Shown here: positions 18,507 to 27,020 of the stretch, piece by piece
How positions within the stretch are numbered: position 1 is the stretch's first letter
How the letters are laid out: the number at the start of each line of letters is the position of its first letter
Assembly: GCA_963695805.1 (NCBI GenBank)
Contig: CAVOHV010000002.1
Coordinates: forward strand, 310,001-374,000
From: DASUPK01 sp963695805
Lineage (GTDB): Bacteria; Actinomycetota; Thermoleophilia; Solirubrobacterales; 70-9
DNA length: 64,000 nucleotides
Reading direction: 5' to 3'
The notes under the pieces: generated by a model
Databases searched by the model: none
The model's input: the letters and a program-made list of their open reading frames with translations, nothing else
What the model was told of the DNA's origin: nothing
Translations under genes and position numbers: made by a program

Positions 18507-18913
18507 TCGGCTGGCGGGGGCCGCCGCTTCCGCTTGCGGTCCGAGGTGCGCCGTTTCTCCTCCAGCCGGCGTTCCCGGGCGGCGCGCGATGGTCTGGTGG
18601 GACGGCGAGGCTTGGGGCGTCGCAGCCCAGTCTCGAGCTTCTCGCGCAGCCGCTCGAGCGCGAGCTCCCGGTTGCGGGCCTGGCTGCGGGCGTCCTGGGA
18701 GACCGCGGTGACGCGCTCCCCCATGCGGCGCCGGAGCAGATCCCGCTGGTCATCGCTCAGGGTGCCGGAGGCATCCACGTCGAAGACGGCCTCGATCCGC
18801 GAGGCCGTCACGTTCGCGTGCTGCCCACCCGGACCCGATGAGCGGCTGGCGCGGAACCGGATCTCCTCCAGCGGAATGACCGTATCCTCGGCGACCCGGA
18901 TGCCCTCATCCAT
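18500..18913 (-). CDS. arfB: ArfB-type peptidyl-tRNA hydrolase (alternative ribosome rescue)
   Basis: About 137 residues. The class-I release-factor catalytic motif is present as RASRSSGPGGQHANVTASRI, where GGQ hydrolyses peptidyl-tRNA. Unlike RF1/RF2 there is no codon-recognition domain; instead a basic C-terminal tail (RPKPRRPTRPSRAARERRLE and on, ending KRKRRP) would lie in the empty mRNA channel of a stalled ribosome. That is the ArfB/YaeJ/ICT1 architecture. The ATG at 18913 gives the usual short N-terminus (MDEGIRVAEDTVIPLEEIRF); upstream ATGs at 18946 and 18976 are possible. It stands 66 bp divergent from ahcY. Confidence 0.88.
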   Translation of the reverse strand: MDEGIRVAEDTVIPLEEIRFRASRSSGPGGQHANVTASRIEAVFDVDASGTLSDDQRDLLRRRMGERVTAVSQDARSQARNRELALERLREKLETGLRRPKPRRPTRPSRAARERRLEEKRRTSDRKRKRRPPPADY

Positions 18914-18979
18914 GCTCGGGACGGTATCCCCGTTAGCCTTGAGCATCCTCGAACCTCGACCCAGGAGAGCAGCCACCGC

Positions 18980-20461
18980 ATGAGCACCGCCACGAGTGCC
19001 CCGACCTCAGCAGGCGTCGATTTCAAGGTCGCCGACCTCTCGCTGGCCGAGTTCGGCCGCAAGGAGATCCGGCTGGCCGAGCACGAGATGCCGGGCCTGA
19101 TGTCGACGCGCGCGGAGTTCTCCGAGTCCAAGCCGCTGACGGGCGCCAGGGTCACCGGATCGCTCCACATGACGGTGCAGACCGCGGTGCTCATCGAGAC
19201 GCTCGGCGCGCTCGGCGCCGAGGTGCGGTGGGCGAGCTGCAACATCTTCTCGACCCAGGACCACGCGGCCGCTGCGGTCGCGGTCGGGACCGAGGGCACC
19301 CCGGATGACCCCAAGGGCATTCCGGTCTTCGCCTGGAAGGGCGAAACGCTCGAGGAATACTGGTGGTGTGCGCTCCAGGCCCTGACCTGGCCGGAGCCCG
19401 GGCGCAACGGCGAGACCGGGGCGAACATGCTGCTGGACGACGGCGGCGACGCGACCCTGCTCGTCCACAAGGGCGTCGAGTACGAGGCCGCCGGCGCTGT
19501 CCCGAGCGCCGAGACGGCAGGCTCCCAGGAGGAGAAGGTGATCCTGGAGGTGCTCCGGGAGAGCCTCGCCTCCGAGCCGCAGCGCTTCACGAAGATGGCC
19601 GAGGGGATCAAGGGCGTCACAGAGGAGACCACCACCGGCGTGATCCGCCTCTATGAGCGCCAGGCGAACGGCACGCTGCTCTTCCCGGCGATCAACGTCA
19701 ACGACTCCGTCACCAAGTCGAAGTTCGACAACATCTATGGCTGCCGCCACTCCCTGATCGACGGCATCAACCGTGCCACCGACGTGATGATCGGCGGCAA
19801 GACCGCCGTGATCTGCGGCTTCGGCGACGTCGGCAAGGGCTGTGCCGAGTCTCTGCGCGGGCAGGGCGCCCGGGTGATCGTCACCGAGATCGACCCGATC
19901 TGCGCCCTCCAGGCCGCGATGCAGGGATACGAGGTGCGGGCGCTCGAGAGCGTCGTCGCCGACGCGGACATCTTCATCAGCGCCACCGGCAACCGGGACG
20001 TGATCACTGTCGATCACATGGCGGCGATGAAGCACCAGGCGATCGTGGGCAACATCGGCCACTTCGACGACGAGATCCAGATGGCCGCCCTCGAGAGCTT
20101 CGAGGGCATCGAGCGGATCAACATCAAGCCGCAGGTCGACGAGTGGCGCTTCCCCGATGGCCACTCGATCATCGTGCTCTCGGAGGGCCGCCTGCTCAAC
20201 CTCGGCAATGCCACGGGCCACCCGAGCTTCGTGATGTCGAACTCGTTCACCAACCAGGTGATCGCCCAGATCGAGCTGTTCGGCAAGGCGGATGCCTACG
20301 GCAAGGAGGTCCACGTGCTGCCCAAGCACCTGGACGAGAAGGTCGCCCGCCTGCACCTGGACGCCCTCGGGGTCGAGCTCACGGAGCTGAAGCCCGACCA
20401 GGCCGCCTACATCGGCGTGCCGGTCGAGGGTCCCTACAAGAGCGATCACTACCGCTACTAG
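18980..20461 (+). CDS. ahcY: Adenosylhomocysteinase
   Basis: 493 residues, full length. SLHMTVQTAVLIETL and WASCNIFSTQDHAAAAVA mark the substrate domain; GGKTAVICGFGDVGKGCAES is the NAD-binding site; the C-terminus ends in the conserved basic-Tyr motif YKSDHYRY. It hydrolyses S-adenosylhomocysteine to adenosine and homocysteine, relieving product inhibition of methyltransferases. AGGAG lies upstream of the ATG. The short gap to arfB leaves no room for a SAH riboswitch, and none is seen. It ends in a hairpin shared with the convergent gene. Confidence 0.96.
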   Translation: MSTATSAPTSAGVDFKVADLSLAEFGRKEIRLAEHEMPGLMSTRAEFSESKPLTGARVTGSLHMTVQTAVLIETLGALGAEVRWASCNIFSTQDHAAAAVAVGTEGTPDDPKGIPVFAWKGETLEEYWWCALQALTWPEPGRNGETGANMLLDDGGDATLLVHKGVEYEAAGAVPSAETAGSQEEKVILEVLRESLASEPQRFTKMAEGIKGVTEETTTGVIRLYERQANGTLLFPAINVNDSVTKSKFDNIYGCRHSLIDGINRATDVMIGGKTAVICGFGDVGKGCAESLRGQGARVIVTEIDPICALQAAMQGYEVRALESVVADADIFISATGNRDVITVDHMAAMKHQAIVGNIGHFDDEIQMAALESFEGIERINIKPQVDEWRFPDGHSIIVLSEGRLLNLGNATGHPSFVMSNSFTNQVIAQIELFGKADAYGKEVHVLPKHLDEKVARLHLDALGVELTELKPDQAAYIGVPVEGPYKSDHYRY

Positions 20462-20483
20462 CAGGGCCCTGGTCCCGCTGCTA
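20459..20483. terminator. Bidirectional terminator hairpin between ahcY and the SDR-like gene
   Basis: TAGCAG and CTGCTA pair, extended inward by GG/CC, around a loop centred on CCTGGT. The hairpin spans both convergent stop codons (TAG at 20459-20461 on plus and 20481-20483 on minus), so it can end transcription from both sides. Confidence 0.55.
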
Positions 20484-21233
20484 CCCCCCGGCGGGCTGAG
20501 CCAGCCAGTCGCTGAAACGGATCTCGCCGATGTGGACCGCGTTCGTCGGCAGCAGGCTGCGCTCTTGCAGCTCGGCGCCGAAGTAGCGCGCCTTCGGGTC
20601 GGCGACGACCGTCCGGGGATCGCCCTTCGCCATCAGGTCCTGTTGGATGAACTCGTCGAAATGAAACTCCTCGGGACCCGCAATCTCGATGACGCCGTCA
20701 GCCGGCTCCCTCTGGCTGATCTCGCACACGGCTGCGGCGACGTCGTCGGCCGCCATCGGCTGGAGCAGAGCGTGGGGCAGCCGAACCGTGTCACCGTCCC
20801 TGGCGTCGTCCGCGATCCGCTTTGCGAACTCGAAGAACTGCGTTGCATGGACGATCGAGTAGGGAATCGTCGAATCCCTGATCAGCTTCTCCTGTGCGCT
20901 CTTGGCTCGGAGGTAGCCGCTCTGGCTCAGGCGCTCGGCGCCGACAACCGAAAGGGCGACGTGGTGGCGAACACCGGCCTCGGCCTCGGCCGCCAAGAGG
21001 TTGCCGGTTGAGGTCGTGAAGAACTCCATCACCGCCTCATCCTCGAAGGATGGCGAGTTCGAGACGTCGATCACCACCGAGGCCCCCTCGAGCACCTCGG
21101 GGAGCCCCTCGCCGGTGAGAGTGTTGACGCCCGAGTCGGGTGACGCGGCGACGGCCTCGTGGTCCTCCTCCTTGAGGCAGGTCACGACCTTCGAACCGAT
21201 CAGGCCGGTTCCGCCGATGACAACGATCTTCAT
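20481..21233 (-). CDS. NAD(P)-binding atypical SDR / NmrA-like protein
   Basis: 250 residues. The dinucleotide-binding motif VIGGTGLIGSKVVTCL is at the N-terminus, followed by an alternating beta/alpha fold (ASVVIDVSNSPSFEDEAV; HHVALSVVGAERL; a YLRAKSAQEKLI segment with the Tyr/Lys spacing of the atypical family). Related proteins act as reductases, epimerases or redox sensors; the substrate is not deducible. A clear AAGGAGGG site precedes the ATG. A 31-codon reading frame lies just upstream on the same strand and is probably co-transcribed. Confidence 0.8.
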   Translation of the reverse strand: MKIVVIGGTGLIGSKVVTCLKEEDHEAVAASPDSGVNTLTGEGLPEVLEGASVVIDVSNSPSFEDEAVMEFFTTSTGNLLAAEAEAGVRHHVALSVVGAERLSQSGYLRAKSAQEKLIRDSTIPYSIVHATQFFEFAKRIADDARDGDTVRLPHALLQPMAADDVAAAVCEISQREPADGVIEIAGPEEFHFDEFIQQDLMAKGDPRTVVADPKARYFGAELQERSLLPTNAVHIGEIRFSDWLAQPAGG

Positions 21234-21256
21234 GATCTTCCCTCCTTGGTATCGCG

Positions 21257-21352
21257 CTACTTGCCGGCGATCTGTTCGCCGTCGCGCCAGAGCTCGGCGA
21301 CGCCATCCGATGCTTCCTGTGCGCCGGTCGTGTGGACCTCGATCTCATGCAT
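21257..21352 (-). CDS. Small 31-residue protein upstream of the SDR-like gene
   Basis: ATG to TAG encodes MHEIEVHTTGAQEASDGVAE and a further 11 residues containing LWRDGEQIAGK. A textbook GGAGGT sits 5 nt before the ATG, and the stop is 23 bp before the next start, which has its own site. It is too short for a known domain, though the ELWRDGEQIA segment resembles beta-hairpins of small actinobacterial proteins. It could be a real small protein, a translated leader or the remnant of a longer gene. The remaining 150 bp to the divergent hydrolase hold only promoters by inference. Confidence 0.5.
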   Translation of the reverse strand: MHEIEVHTTGAQEASDGVAELWRDGEQIAGK

Positions 21353-21500
21353 CGCTGACCTCCAGACTGCTCGCGGCAGGGTTCGGGAGCCCGCCTAGTA
21401 TCTCGCTGACCAGATCGCTGGAGGAGTCTGCTCACGACGTCGCTTCGGGGTTGTCGTACGCGCCGGTAGGGTCGGAGTCCCCAACGAAAGGACTCGGCTC

Positions 21501-22202
21501 ATGGCCGAATCACCGAACATCGTCCTTGTCCACGGGGCCTGGGCAGACGGCTCCTGCTGGAGCGATGTAATCGAGCGTCTGCAGGCGGACGGCTACCAGG
21601 TGACCGCCCCTCAGCTTCCGGAGAGCGCGCTCGCGGATGACGTCTCGAGGGTGCGCCTGGTGCTGACTCGCCAAAGTGGCCCCACCATTCTCGTTGGCCA
21701 TTCCTACGGGGGGCAGGTAATCACCTCTCTGGGCACCGACGCCCCGAACGTCGTCGGGCTCGTCTATATCGCCGCCTTCGGGCTCGACGAGGGCGAGTCG
21801 ATCGGCGCGCTGCTCGGGCAGGGCCCTCCGACCCCGGGAATAGCGAACATCGATGTCGACTCGGCGAACGCCGCCTGGATTCCCGAGGACGACTTCTTAG
21901 GTCACTTCGCCGGCGATATCGACCCGGTCAAGGCGAAGGTCATGTACGCCGTGCAGCAGCCGCTGAGCATGTCCACCTTCGACGACGTGATGGGCACCCC
22001 CGCGTGGAAGTCACTGCCCTCGTGGTATCTGGTCGCCCAGAACGACGAGGTGATTCCACCCGATGCCGAGAGGCAGTTCGCAAAGCGGATGGGCGCCGAC
22101 ACGATCGAGGTCGCGAGCGGACACTGCGCGATGGTCTCGCACCCGGAGGAGACGCATGAGCGGATAGTGACCGCGGCGAAAGCCGCCACTGCGTCCGGCT
22201 AG
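21501..22202 (+). CDS. Alpha/beta hydrolase (salicylate-esterase/MenH-like branch)
   Basis: 233 residues, no signal peptide. NIVLVHGAWADGSCW carries the oxyanion-hole HG motif, the nucleophile Ser is in ILVGHSYGGQVI near residue 77, the acid Asp is probably in AQNDEVIPPDAE, and the His is in ASGHCAMVSHPEE. The full catalytic triad is therefore in place. The family hydrolyses esters or amides of small molecules in the cytoplasm; the substrate is unknown. AAAGGA precedes the ATG. Divergent from the SDR operon. Confidence 0.82.
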   Translation: MAESPNIVLVHGAWADGSCWSDVIERLQADGYQVTAPQLPESALADDVSRVRLVLTRQSGPTILVGHSYGGQVITSLGTDAPNVVGLVYIAAFGLDEGESIGALLGQGPPTPGIANIDVDSANAAWIPEDDFLGHFAGDIDPVKAKVMYAVQQPLSMSTFDDVMGTPAWKSLPSWYLVAQNDEVIPPDAERQFAKRMGADTIEVASGHCAMVSHPEETHERIVTAAKAATASG

Positions 22203-22292
22203 GAGACAGCGACGCCGCCACGGAGTTCGGGACCCGTTTGGACGAGAATCGGGATGCCGTGACTTTCAGTGCTGGAATGTGTCTCAGGGTTG

Positions 22293-22727
22293 ATGACTGA
22301 TCGAGACCACGAGTCACACGGGCGCGCCTTGACCCGCAGGCAGACCCTGGGCATCGCTGGGGCGGCGGGTGGTGCTCTGGTGCTCGGCGGAGTCGCGACG
22401 GTCTATCCGGGCCACTACACCGGTCGCGCGACTCACATCCACCTGAAGGTGCACATCGGCGGCAAGGCCCGCGGCGGAACCCTCCGCGGCGGGCGCGTCT
22501 CCCACACGGGGCAGCTGTTCTTCGCCGAGTCCTCGAACTCCAGCGTGTATTCGGTGGCGCCCTACAGCTCCGACACGGATTCCCGCACCCTCAACTCATC
22601 GGACGGCATCTACACGCAGGCGGGCGGCTCGAGGGCGGAGGTCCGCCTCACGGGCAGCCTGAGCGCCGGCTACGTCGGGCGGATCGTGGTCGGGGTCAAC
22701 CCCAAGCGCACCCCGGTGGCCGTCTGA
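22293..22727 (+). CDS. Tat-exported intradiol-dioxygenase-like protein lacking the catalytic N-terminal half
   Basis: About 144 residues. A twin-arginine leader (LTRRQTLGIAGAAGGALVLG) runs straight into the C-terminal half of an intradiol ring-cleavage dioxygenase: YPGHYTGRATHIHLKV then SHTGQLFF. In normal enzymes of roughly 230-280 residues a domain with the first iron-ligand tyrosine lies between the leader and this point. Here one Tyr and the HxH pair remain but that region is gone. The frame is intact, so the protein may be made and exported, but a normal dioxygenase activity looks unlikely. The ATG at 22293 is chosen because it begins the Tat leader. Confidence 0.65.
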   Translation: MTDRDHESHGRALTRRQTLGIAGAAGGALVLGGVATVYPGHYTGRATHIHLKVHIGGKARGGTLRGGRVSHTGQLFFAESSNSSVYSVAPYSSDTDSRTLNSSDGIYTQAGGSRAEVRLTGSLSAGYVGRIVVGVNPKRTPVAV

Positions 22728-22798
22728 AGCGCTCGGCCCGCACTGGATCCGTCCACAGCAGATTCGCACGCCTGTCCATCGGGCATGATGGGGCCGGG

Positions 22799-24133
22799 AT
22801 GAGACCCGGGGTCAGGCTGGCTGTGCTCATAGGGTGCCTCATCGCGCTGGCCTTCATGCCCGCGCGCGCCTCGGCGCTCGGCCTCCAGTCGATCGGGCCG
22901 ACCTTCGACGAGCCCATCTTCGCCACCTCGCCGCCCGCAGACCCGCGGCTCTTCGTTGTCGAGCGGCCCGGATTCATCCAGGTTCTCCACGACGGCACTG
23001 TCAGTCAGTTCCTCGACATCCACACGCGGACGACATTGGACGGCGAGCGGGGCCTGCTGTCGATGGCCTTCGACCCCAACTATTCCTCGAACGGGCTCTT
23101 CTACGTCTACTACACCGGTGACGGGACGAACTCCGGGGGCACTGTGGGGAGCGTCCATGTCGACGAGTTCCACGTCAGCTCGAACCCGAACGTCGCCAAC
23201 CTCGCGAGCCGCAGGACCGTCTGGACCTTCCCTCACAGCGCCAGCAACCACAACGGAGGACAGCTTCAGTTCGGCCCCGACGGCTACCTCTACATCACGA
23301 CGGGTGACAACGCGAACAGCAGCAACGCGCAGTCGCTCGGGCCCCCCTACGGGAAGGTCTTCCGGATCGACCCGCACGGCACTGGGGAGGGCGCCCACAG
23401 CATTCCGTCGACGAATCCATTCGCAGGCGTCCCGGGGGCGACCCAGGAGACCTGGGCTCTCGGACTGCGCAACCCGTTCCGCTTTTCCTTCGACCACCTG
23501 ACGCGGGACCTGATCATCGGCGACGTGGGCGAGGTGTCGCTCGAGGAGATCAACTTCTCGCCGGCCTCGGCGGGCGGTGGCCGCGGCGCAAACTATGGCT
23601 GGCCTTGCCGCGAGGGCCTCAGCGCCGGCCCGGGCGGCTGCGGCGGCTCATTCGTCAACCCGGTATTCGACTATCCGCACAGCGAGTCGGGCGGGGCGGT
23701 TGCGCACGGCTGCGCGATCATCGGTGGCTACGTCTACCGCGGCAGCCAGGCGCCCGAGATCTCAGGCCGCTACCTGTACGCCGACCTCTGCACCGCGCAG
23801 CTGCGTTCGATCCACCTCGGCCTGCCGCTCGCGAGCGGCGATCGCGCCGAGAGCCCCGTCGGTGCCCTGGTGAGCGCCCGCGGCTTCGGCGAGGACTCCG
23901 CCTGCAACCTCTATGTGATGAACACGAGCACCGTCTTCCGCATCGTCGGTTCCGCGTCATCCGCAAAGCCGGCCTGCGCAACTCGACCGAAGTGCAAGTG
24001 CCCGGCTGGGAAGAAGGGCAAGAAATGCAAGAAGCGCAAGCACAAGAAGCGCGCCGCGGAGTCGAAGAAAAAGAAGCACAAGCACAAGAAGTGCGAGAAG
24101 AAGAAAAAGGGCAAGAAGAAGCAACGCCGCTGA
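22799..24133 (+). CDS. Secreted PQQ-type sugar (glucose/sorbosone) dehydrogenase with Lys-rich tail
   Basis: 444 residues. A signal peptide (VRLAVLIGCLIALAFMPARA) leads to a six-bladed propeller: LFVVERPGFIQVL, the GERGLLSMAFDPNY motif, HNGGQLQFGPDGYLYITTGD and the arginine motif LGLRNPFRFSFD, all typical of the soluble glucose dehydrogenase/HHIP-like family. Such enzymes oxidise sugars outside the membrane using PQQ. From about residue 390 there is a tail of about 50 residues with five cysteines and runs of Lys, Arg and His (CKCPAGKKGKKCKKRKHKKR and onward). Similar tails occur on four other secreted proteins in this window. The NTP-transferase gene follows after 18 bp. Confidence 0.85.
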   Translation: MRPGVRLAVLIGCLIALAFMPARASALGLQSIGPTFDEPIFATSPPADPRLFVVERPGFIQVLHDGTVSQFLDIHTRTTLDGERGLLSMAFDPNYSSNGLFYVYYTGDGTNSGGTVGSVHVDEFHVSSNPNVANLASRRTVWTFPHSASNHNGGQLQFGPDGYLYITTGDNANSSNAQSLGPPYGKVFRIDPHGTGEGAHSIPSTNPFAGVPGATQETWALGLRNPFRFSFDHLTRDLIIGDVGEVSLEEINFSPASAGGGRGANYGWPCREGLSAGPGGCGGSFVNPVFDYPHSESGGAVAHGCAIIGGYVYRGSQAPEISGRYLYADLCTAQLRSIHLGLPLASGDRAESPVGALVSARGFGEDSACNLYVMNTSTVFRIVGSASSAKPACATRPKCKCPAGKKGKKCKKRKHKKRAAESKKKKHKHKKCEKKKKGKKKQRR

Positions 24134-24151
24134 TCTGAGATTCTGGCGCGT

Positions 24152-25195
24152 ATGAGGGCGATGATCCTGGCGGCGGGGCTTGGGACGCGGCTGCGTCCCC
24201 TCACCTACGTGATGCCGAAACCGGTCGCGCCCGTGCTCAACCGGCCGATCGTCGCCTGGATCGCGGAGCTGCTCGCCTCGCACGGCTTCAAGCAGGTCGT
24301 GACCAATGTCTCCTACCTGCCCGAGCAGATCCGGGGCGTACTCGGCGACGGCTCGGAATTCGGGCTCGAGATCGAGTACAGCGAGGAGCACGAGCCGCTC
24401 GGCACCGCGGGAGGGGTGGGCACGGTCCGTGACTTCCTCTCCCAGACCGATTCGTTCCTGATCATCTCCGGCGACGCACTCACCACCATCGACCTGAGCG
24501 CCATGCGGGCCGCGCACGAGGCCAACGTCGAGCGGGGGGCGATCGCGACGCTGGCGACGAAGCGGGTTGCCGACACCACGCAGTTCGGCGTCGCGATCAC
24601 CGACGAGGAGGGGCGCATCCAGGGATTCCAGGAGAAGCCCGAGCCGGCCGAGGCGCTCTCCGACCTCGCCAATTGCGGCATCTACATGTTCCGGCGGGAG
24701 ATCTTCGACCACTTTCCGCCGCCCGATCAGAAGAGCCCGGCGGGCGATGATGACCAGCCACCCGGCTTCGTCGACTGGGCGATCGATGTCTTCCCGTCGC
24801 TGCTCGACGGCGACATCCCGTTCTACTCGCACGAGATCGACGACTACTGGAACGACATCGGCTCGGTCAGCGAGTACGTCCAGGGCAACCTCGACGCACT
24901 CGCCGGCAAGGTCGGTATCGACCCGCCCGCCCCGGACGTGTCCAAGGGCGTCTACGTCGGCGAGGGCTCCGACATCGACGCGGCCAAGGTGAAGATCCCC
25001 GTCCTGATCGGTCGCGATTGTGAGGTGGGGTTGGGGTCCGACCTGCACGGCCCCTTGGTGGTCGGGAACAATTGCCGGCTCGGCGCCGACGCCATGCTCC
25101 GCGACTGCGTCGTACTCCCGGGCGCGAAGGTCCCGGCCGGCGCACTCGTCGTCGGCGGTCTGTACGGGATCGCGCCTGACCGGCCCCTGGGCTAG
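24152..25195 (+). CDS. Sugar-1-phosphate nucleotidyltransferase (second copy) with hexapeptide repeats
   Basis: 347 residues. MILAAGLGTRLRPLTYVMPK at the start is the pyrophosphorylase signature; the metal-binding Asp is in LIISGDALTTID; IQGFQEKPEP is the sugar loop; IDDYWNDIGSVSEY is the mannose/glucose-1-phosphate transferase motif. Left-handed helix turns follow (VLIGRDCEVGLGSDLHGPLV). It activates a hexose-1-phosphate as NDP-sugar. It is clearly divergent from the enzyme at 16435, suggesting a different sugar or pathway. The C-terminal hexapeptide part is complete. Confidence 0.86.
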   Translation: MRAMILAAGLGTRLRPLTYVMPKPVAPVLNRPIVAWIAELLASHGFKQVVTNVSYLPEQIRGVLGDGSEFGLEIEYSEEHEPLGTAGGVGTVRDFLSQTDSFLIISGDALTTIDLSAMRAAHEANVERGAIATLATKRVADTTQFGVAITDEEGRIQGFQEKPEPAEALSDLANCGIYMFRREIFDHFPPPDQKSPAGDDDQPPGFVDWAIDVFPSLLDGDIPFYSHEIDDYWNDIGSVSEYVQGNLDALAGKVGIDPPAPDVSKGVYVGEGSDIDAAKVKIPVLIGRDCEVGLGSDLHGPLVVGNNCRLGADAMLRDCVVLPGAKVPAGALVVGGLYGIAPDRPLG

Positions 25196-25289
25196 GTCGC
25201 AGGTCTCAGCCCGCCCGGACCCTACTTTCTGACAGTGCGCGCGCCACTCGTCGGGCTTCGCGCCGGACGTTCGGCCCATCGCATCCGCC

Positions 25290-25907
25290 CTGATCGAACG
25301 ACTCGCCTCACTGATCGCCCCGCCGCTCTGCGCAGCCTGCGGGTCGACCCGCCCTGCCGAGGGCATCCTCTGCGAGCGTTGCTGCGCGGAGCTTGCGTCG
25401 GCCTCGCGGGTGCGTGAGCCCGGGCCGCCCGGCATTGACCTCGTCGTTTCGGTGTCGCCATTCGAGGGCGTGGCCCGGTGGATCGTCCACGGCCTCAAGT
25501 TCGGCCGCAGGCTCTCGCTGGCCGTTGTCGCGGCCGACGCCATGCTTCGCGCCCTGCCGGAGGCGGAGTCTGCGGATGGGGTGGTCCCCACGCCACCGAG
25601 CCCCTGGCGCTGGCGCTGGCGGGGCTTCGATCCGGCCGAGGAGATCGCCATTGCGACGGCGGAGCGGGCCAGGTTGCCGCTCGACCGGTGCCTGCGGCGA
25701 GGACGCGGCCGCCGTCAGGTGGGCCGGAGGCGCTGGGAGAGGCTCACCGACCCGCCACGGGTCTGGATCGCCGGGCCGGCTCCCCGGCACGTGCTTCTCG
25801 TCGACGACGTCTGGACGACCGGCGCGACGCTGGAGGCATGCGCCGAGGCCCTCCGCGGGGCGGGCGCGCGGAGGGTCGTCGCCCTGACGCTCGCCCACGC
25901 CCTGTGA
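25290..25907 (+). CDS. comF: ComF-family phosphoribosyltransferase-like protein, start codon unusual
   Basis: The C-terminal PRTase motif HVLLVDDVWTTGATLEACAE and the upstream zinc ribbon CAACG...CERC are the two halves of ComF, a protein of DNA uptake and use. The zinc ribbon is encoded from 25329, but the first ATG, GTG or TTG in this frame is the GTG at 25410, after the ribbon. The frame is open from 25233 (a TGA at 25230 closes it). A CTG at 25290 gives (M)IERLASLIAPPLCAACG, a normal ComF N-terminus, and is used here provisionally. An upstream frameshift from the GTG at 25235 is the alternative. The region 25196-25289 shows no other gene. Confidence 0.7.
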   Translation: MIERLASLIAPPLCAACGSTRPAEGILCERCCAELASASRVREPGPPGIDLVVSVSPFEGVARWIVHGLKFGRRLSLAVVAADAMLRALPEAESADGVVPTPPSPWRWRWRGFDPAEEIAIATAERARLPLDRCLRRGRGRRQVGRRRWERLTDPPRVWIAGPAPRHVLLVDDVWTTGATLEACAEALRGAGARRVVALTLAHAL

Positions 25908-25925
25908 TCCGGGTAGGCTCGCCCG

Positions 25926-26951
25926 GTGGCAGGGAGGCTCAAACTGGCAGTGATGGTCGCGATCCTCGGTGCGCTGGCCATCGGCGCGCCCTCGGCGGCG
26001 GCGAGCGGCCCTCGTCTGACCGTCCCGCAGAGCGAGCTCGACGCGGCCTTCAAGTGCCCGATCGACCCGACCAACGCGGCGGTGACGCCGGTCATGTTCG
26101 TGACGGGGACGGGCGCAAGCGGAGATCAGGGCTATCTGATCGGCCAGGACGCCTTCGAGGCCTACGGCCATCCGGTCTGTTACGTGAACTTTCCGGACTT
26201 CACGACGGCGGACATCCAGATCTCCGTGCAGTACCTGGTCTACGGGCTCCGCAAGGAGTTCGCCCTGGCTCACCGCAAGGTCGCCGCGATCGGCATCAGC
26301 CAGGGAGGCCTCCTGCCCCGCTTCGCGCTCACCTACTGGCCCGATTTGCGCAAGAAGGTGAGTGACGTGGTGGCGGCCGCCGGCACCCAGCACGGCACGA
26401 ACCTCGGCCTCGGAGGATGCACCGCCAGCTCGCCCTGCCCGCCAGCGGACTGGCAGCAGGGCAAGGGCTCTCACCTGCTGCGCGCCATCAACTCACAGCC
26501 GGACGAGACCCCTGGGAACGTCTCCTACACGACGGTTCGCTCGCTGACCGACGAGACCGTCCAGCCGCAGGGCGGAAAGCACCCGACCTCGGCCCTCGAC
26601 GGGGCGAGCAACATCCTCATCCAGGGCGTCTGCCCGGGCCGCACCACGTCACATATCGGCACCGCGGTGGATTCGGTCAGCTTCGCGGCCTTCGTCGACG
26701 CGGTCGCCCGCGGGGGCAAGGGGAGGAGCGGGGCGGCCAGCGTCTCTCGCTTCCCGCCCGATGTCTGCTCACATCCTTATGCGACCGGGCTGAGCGAGGC
26801 GCAGACGACCCTCTTCCTGAATGCCGCGGGGGGCATCATCGGCGGCAATCAGTCGACGGTGCCGACGGTCCCGGCCGAGCCCCGGGTGCGCAACGTCTTC
26901 AAGCGGGTGCCGGCCCAGAAGCGGGAGCACAAGAAGCACAAGCGTCGCTGA
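25926..26951 (+). CDS. Secreted lipase/esterase (CalB-like alpha/beta hydrolase)
   Basis: 341 residues from GTG. The signal peptide runs through LAVMVAILGALAIGAPSAAA. PVMFVTGTGASG is the oxyanion region, and the nucleophile elbow is GISQGGLLPRFALTYWPDLR, closely matching the lipase B type from fungi. AGTQHGTN follows, and the Asp is in VRSLTDETVQP. Several paired Cys suit an extracytoplasmic enzyme. A short basic tail (QKREHKKHKRR) ends the protein. A paralogue with the same elbow pattern is encoded at 62092. The substrate is probably long-chain or bulky esters; this is family inference. Confidence 0.82.
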   Translation: MAGRLKLAVMVAILGALAIGAPSAAASGPRLTVPQSELDAAFKCPIDPTNAAVTPVMFVTGTGASGDQGYLIGQDAFEAYGHPVCYVNFPDFTTADIQISVQYLVYGLRKEFALAHRKVAAIGISQGGLLPRFALTYWPDLRKKVSDVVAAAGTQHGTNLGLGGCTASSPCPPADWQQGKGSHLLRAINSQPDETPGNVSYTTVRSLTDETVQPQGGKHPTSALDGASNILIQGVCPGRTTSHIGTAVDSVSFAAFVDAVARGGKGRSGAASVSRFPPDVCSHPYATGLSEAQTTLFLNAAGGIIGGNQSTVPTVPAEPRVRNVFKRVPAQKREHKKHKRR

Positions 26952-27020
26952 TCCATTGCCTTGCCGAGGGAGGGCGTCCGGCGTAGCATCAGAACGCCAC
27001 CCCGACGGAAGGAGGCCGAC

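Noticed and set aside
18914..18979. SAH riboswitch upstream of ahcY
   Set aside because: Only 66 bp separate the divergent genes and no conserved SAH-riboswitch features are visible.
25235..25417. Small plus-strand frame from GTG 25235
   Set aside because: Arg-rich translation; the zinc-ribbon frame of ComF occupies the same DNA with clear motifs.
23957..25651. 564-codon minus-strand open frame over the nucleotidyltransferase gene
   Set aside because: Translation is Arg/Asp/Val-rich shadow sequence; the plus-strand gene has full motifs.
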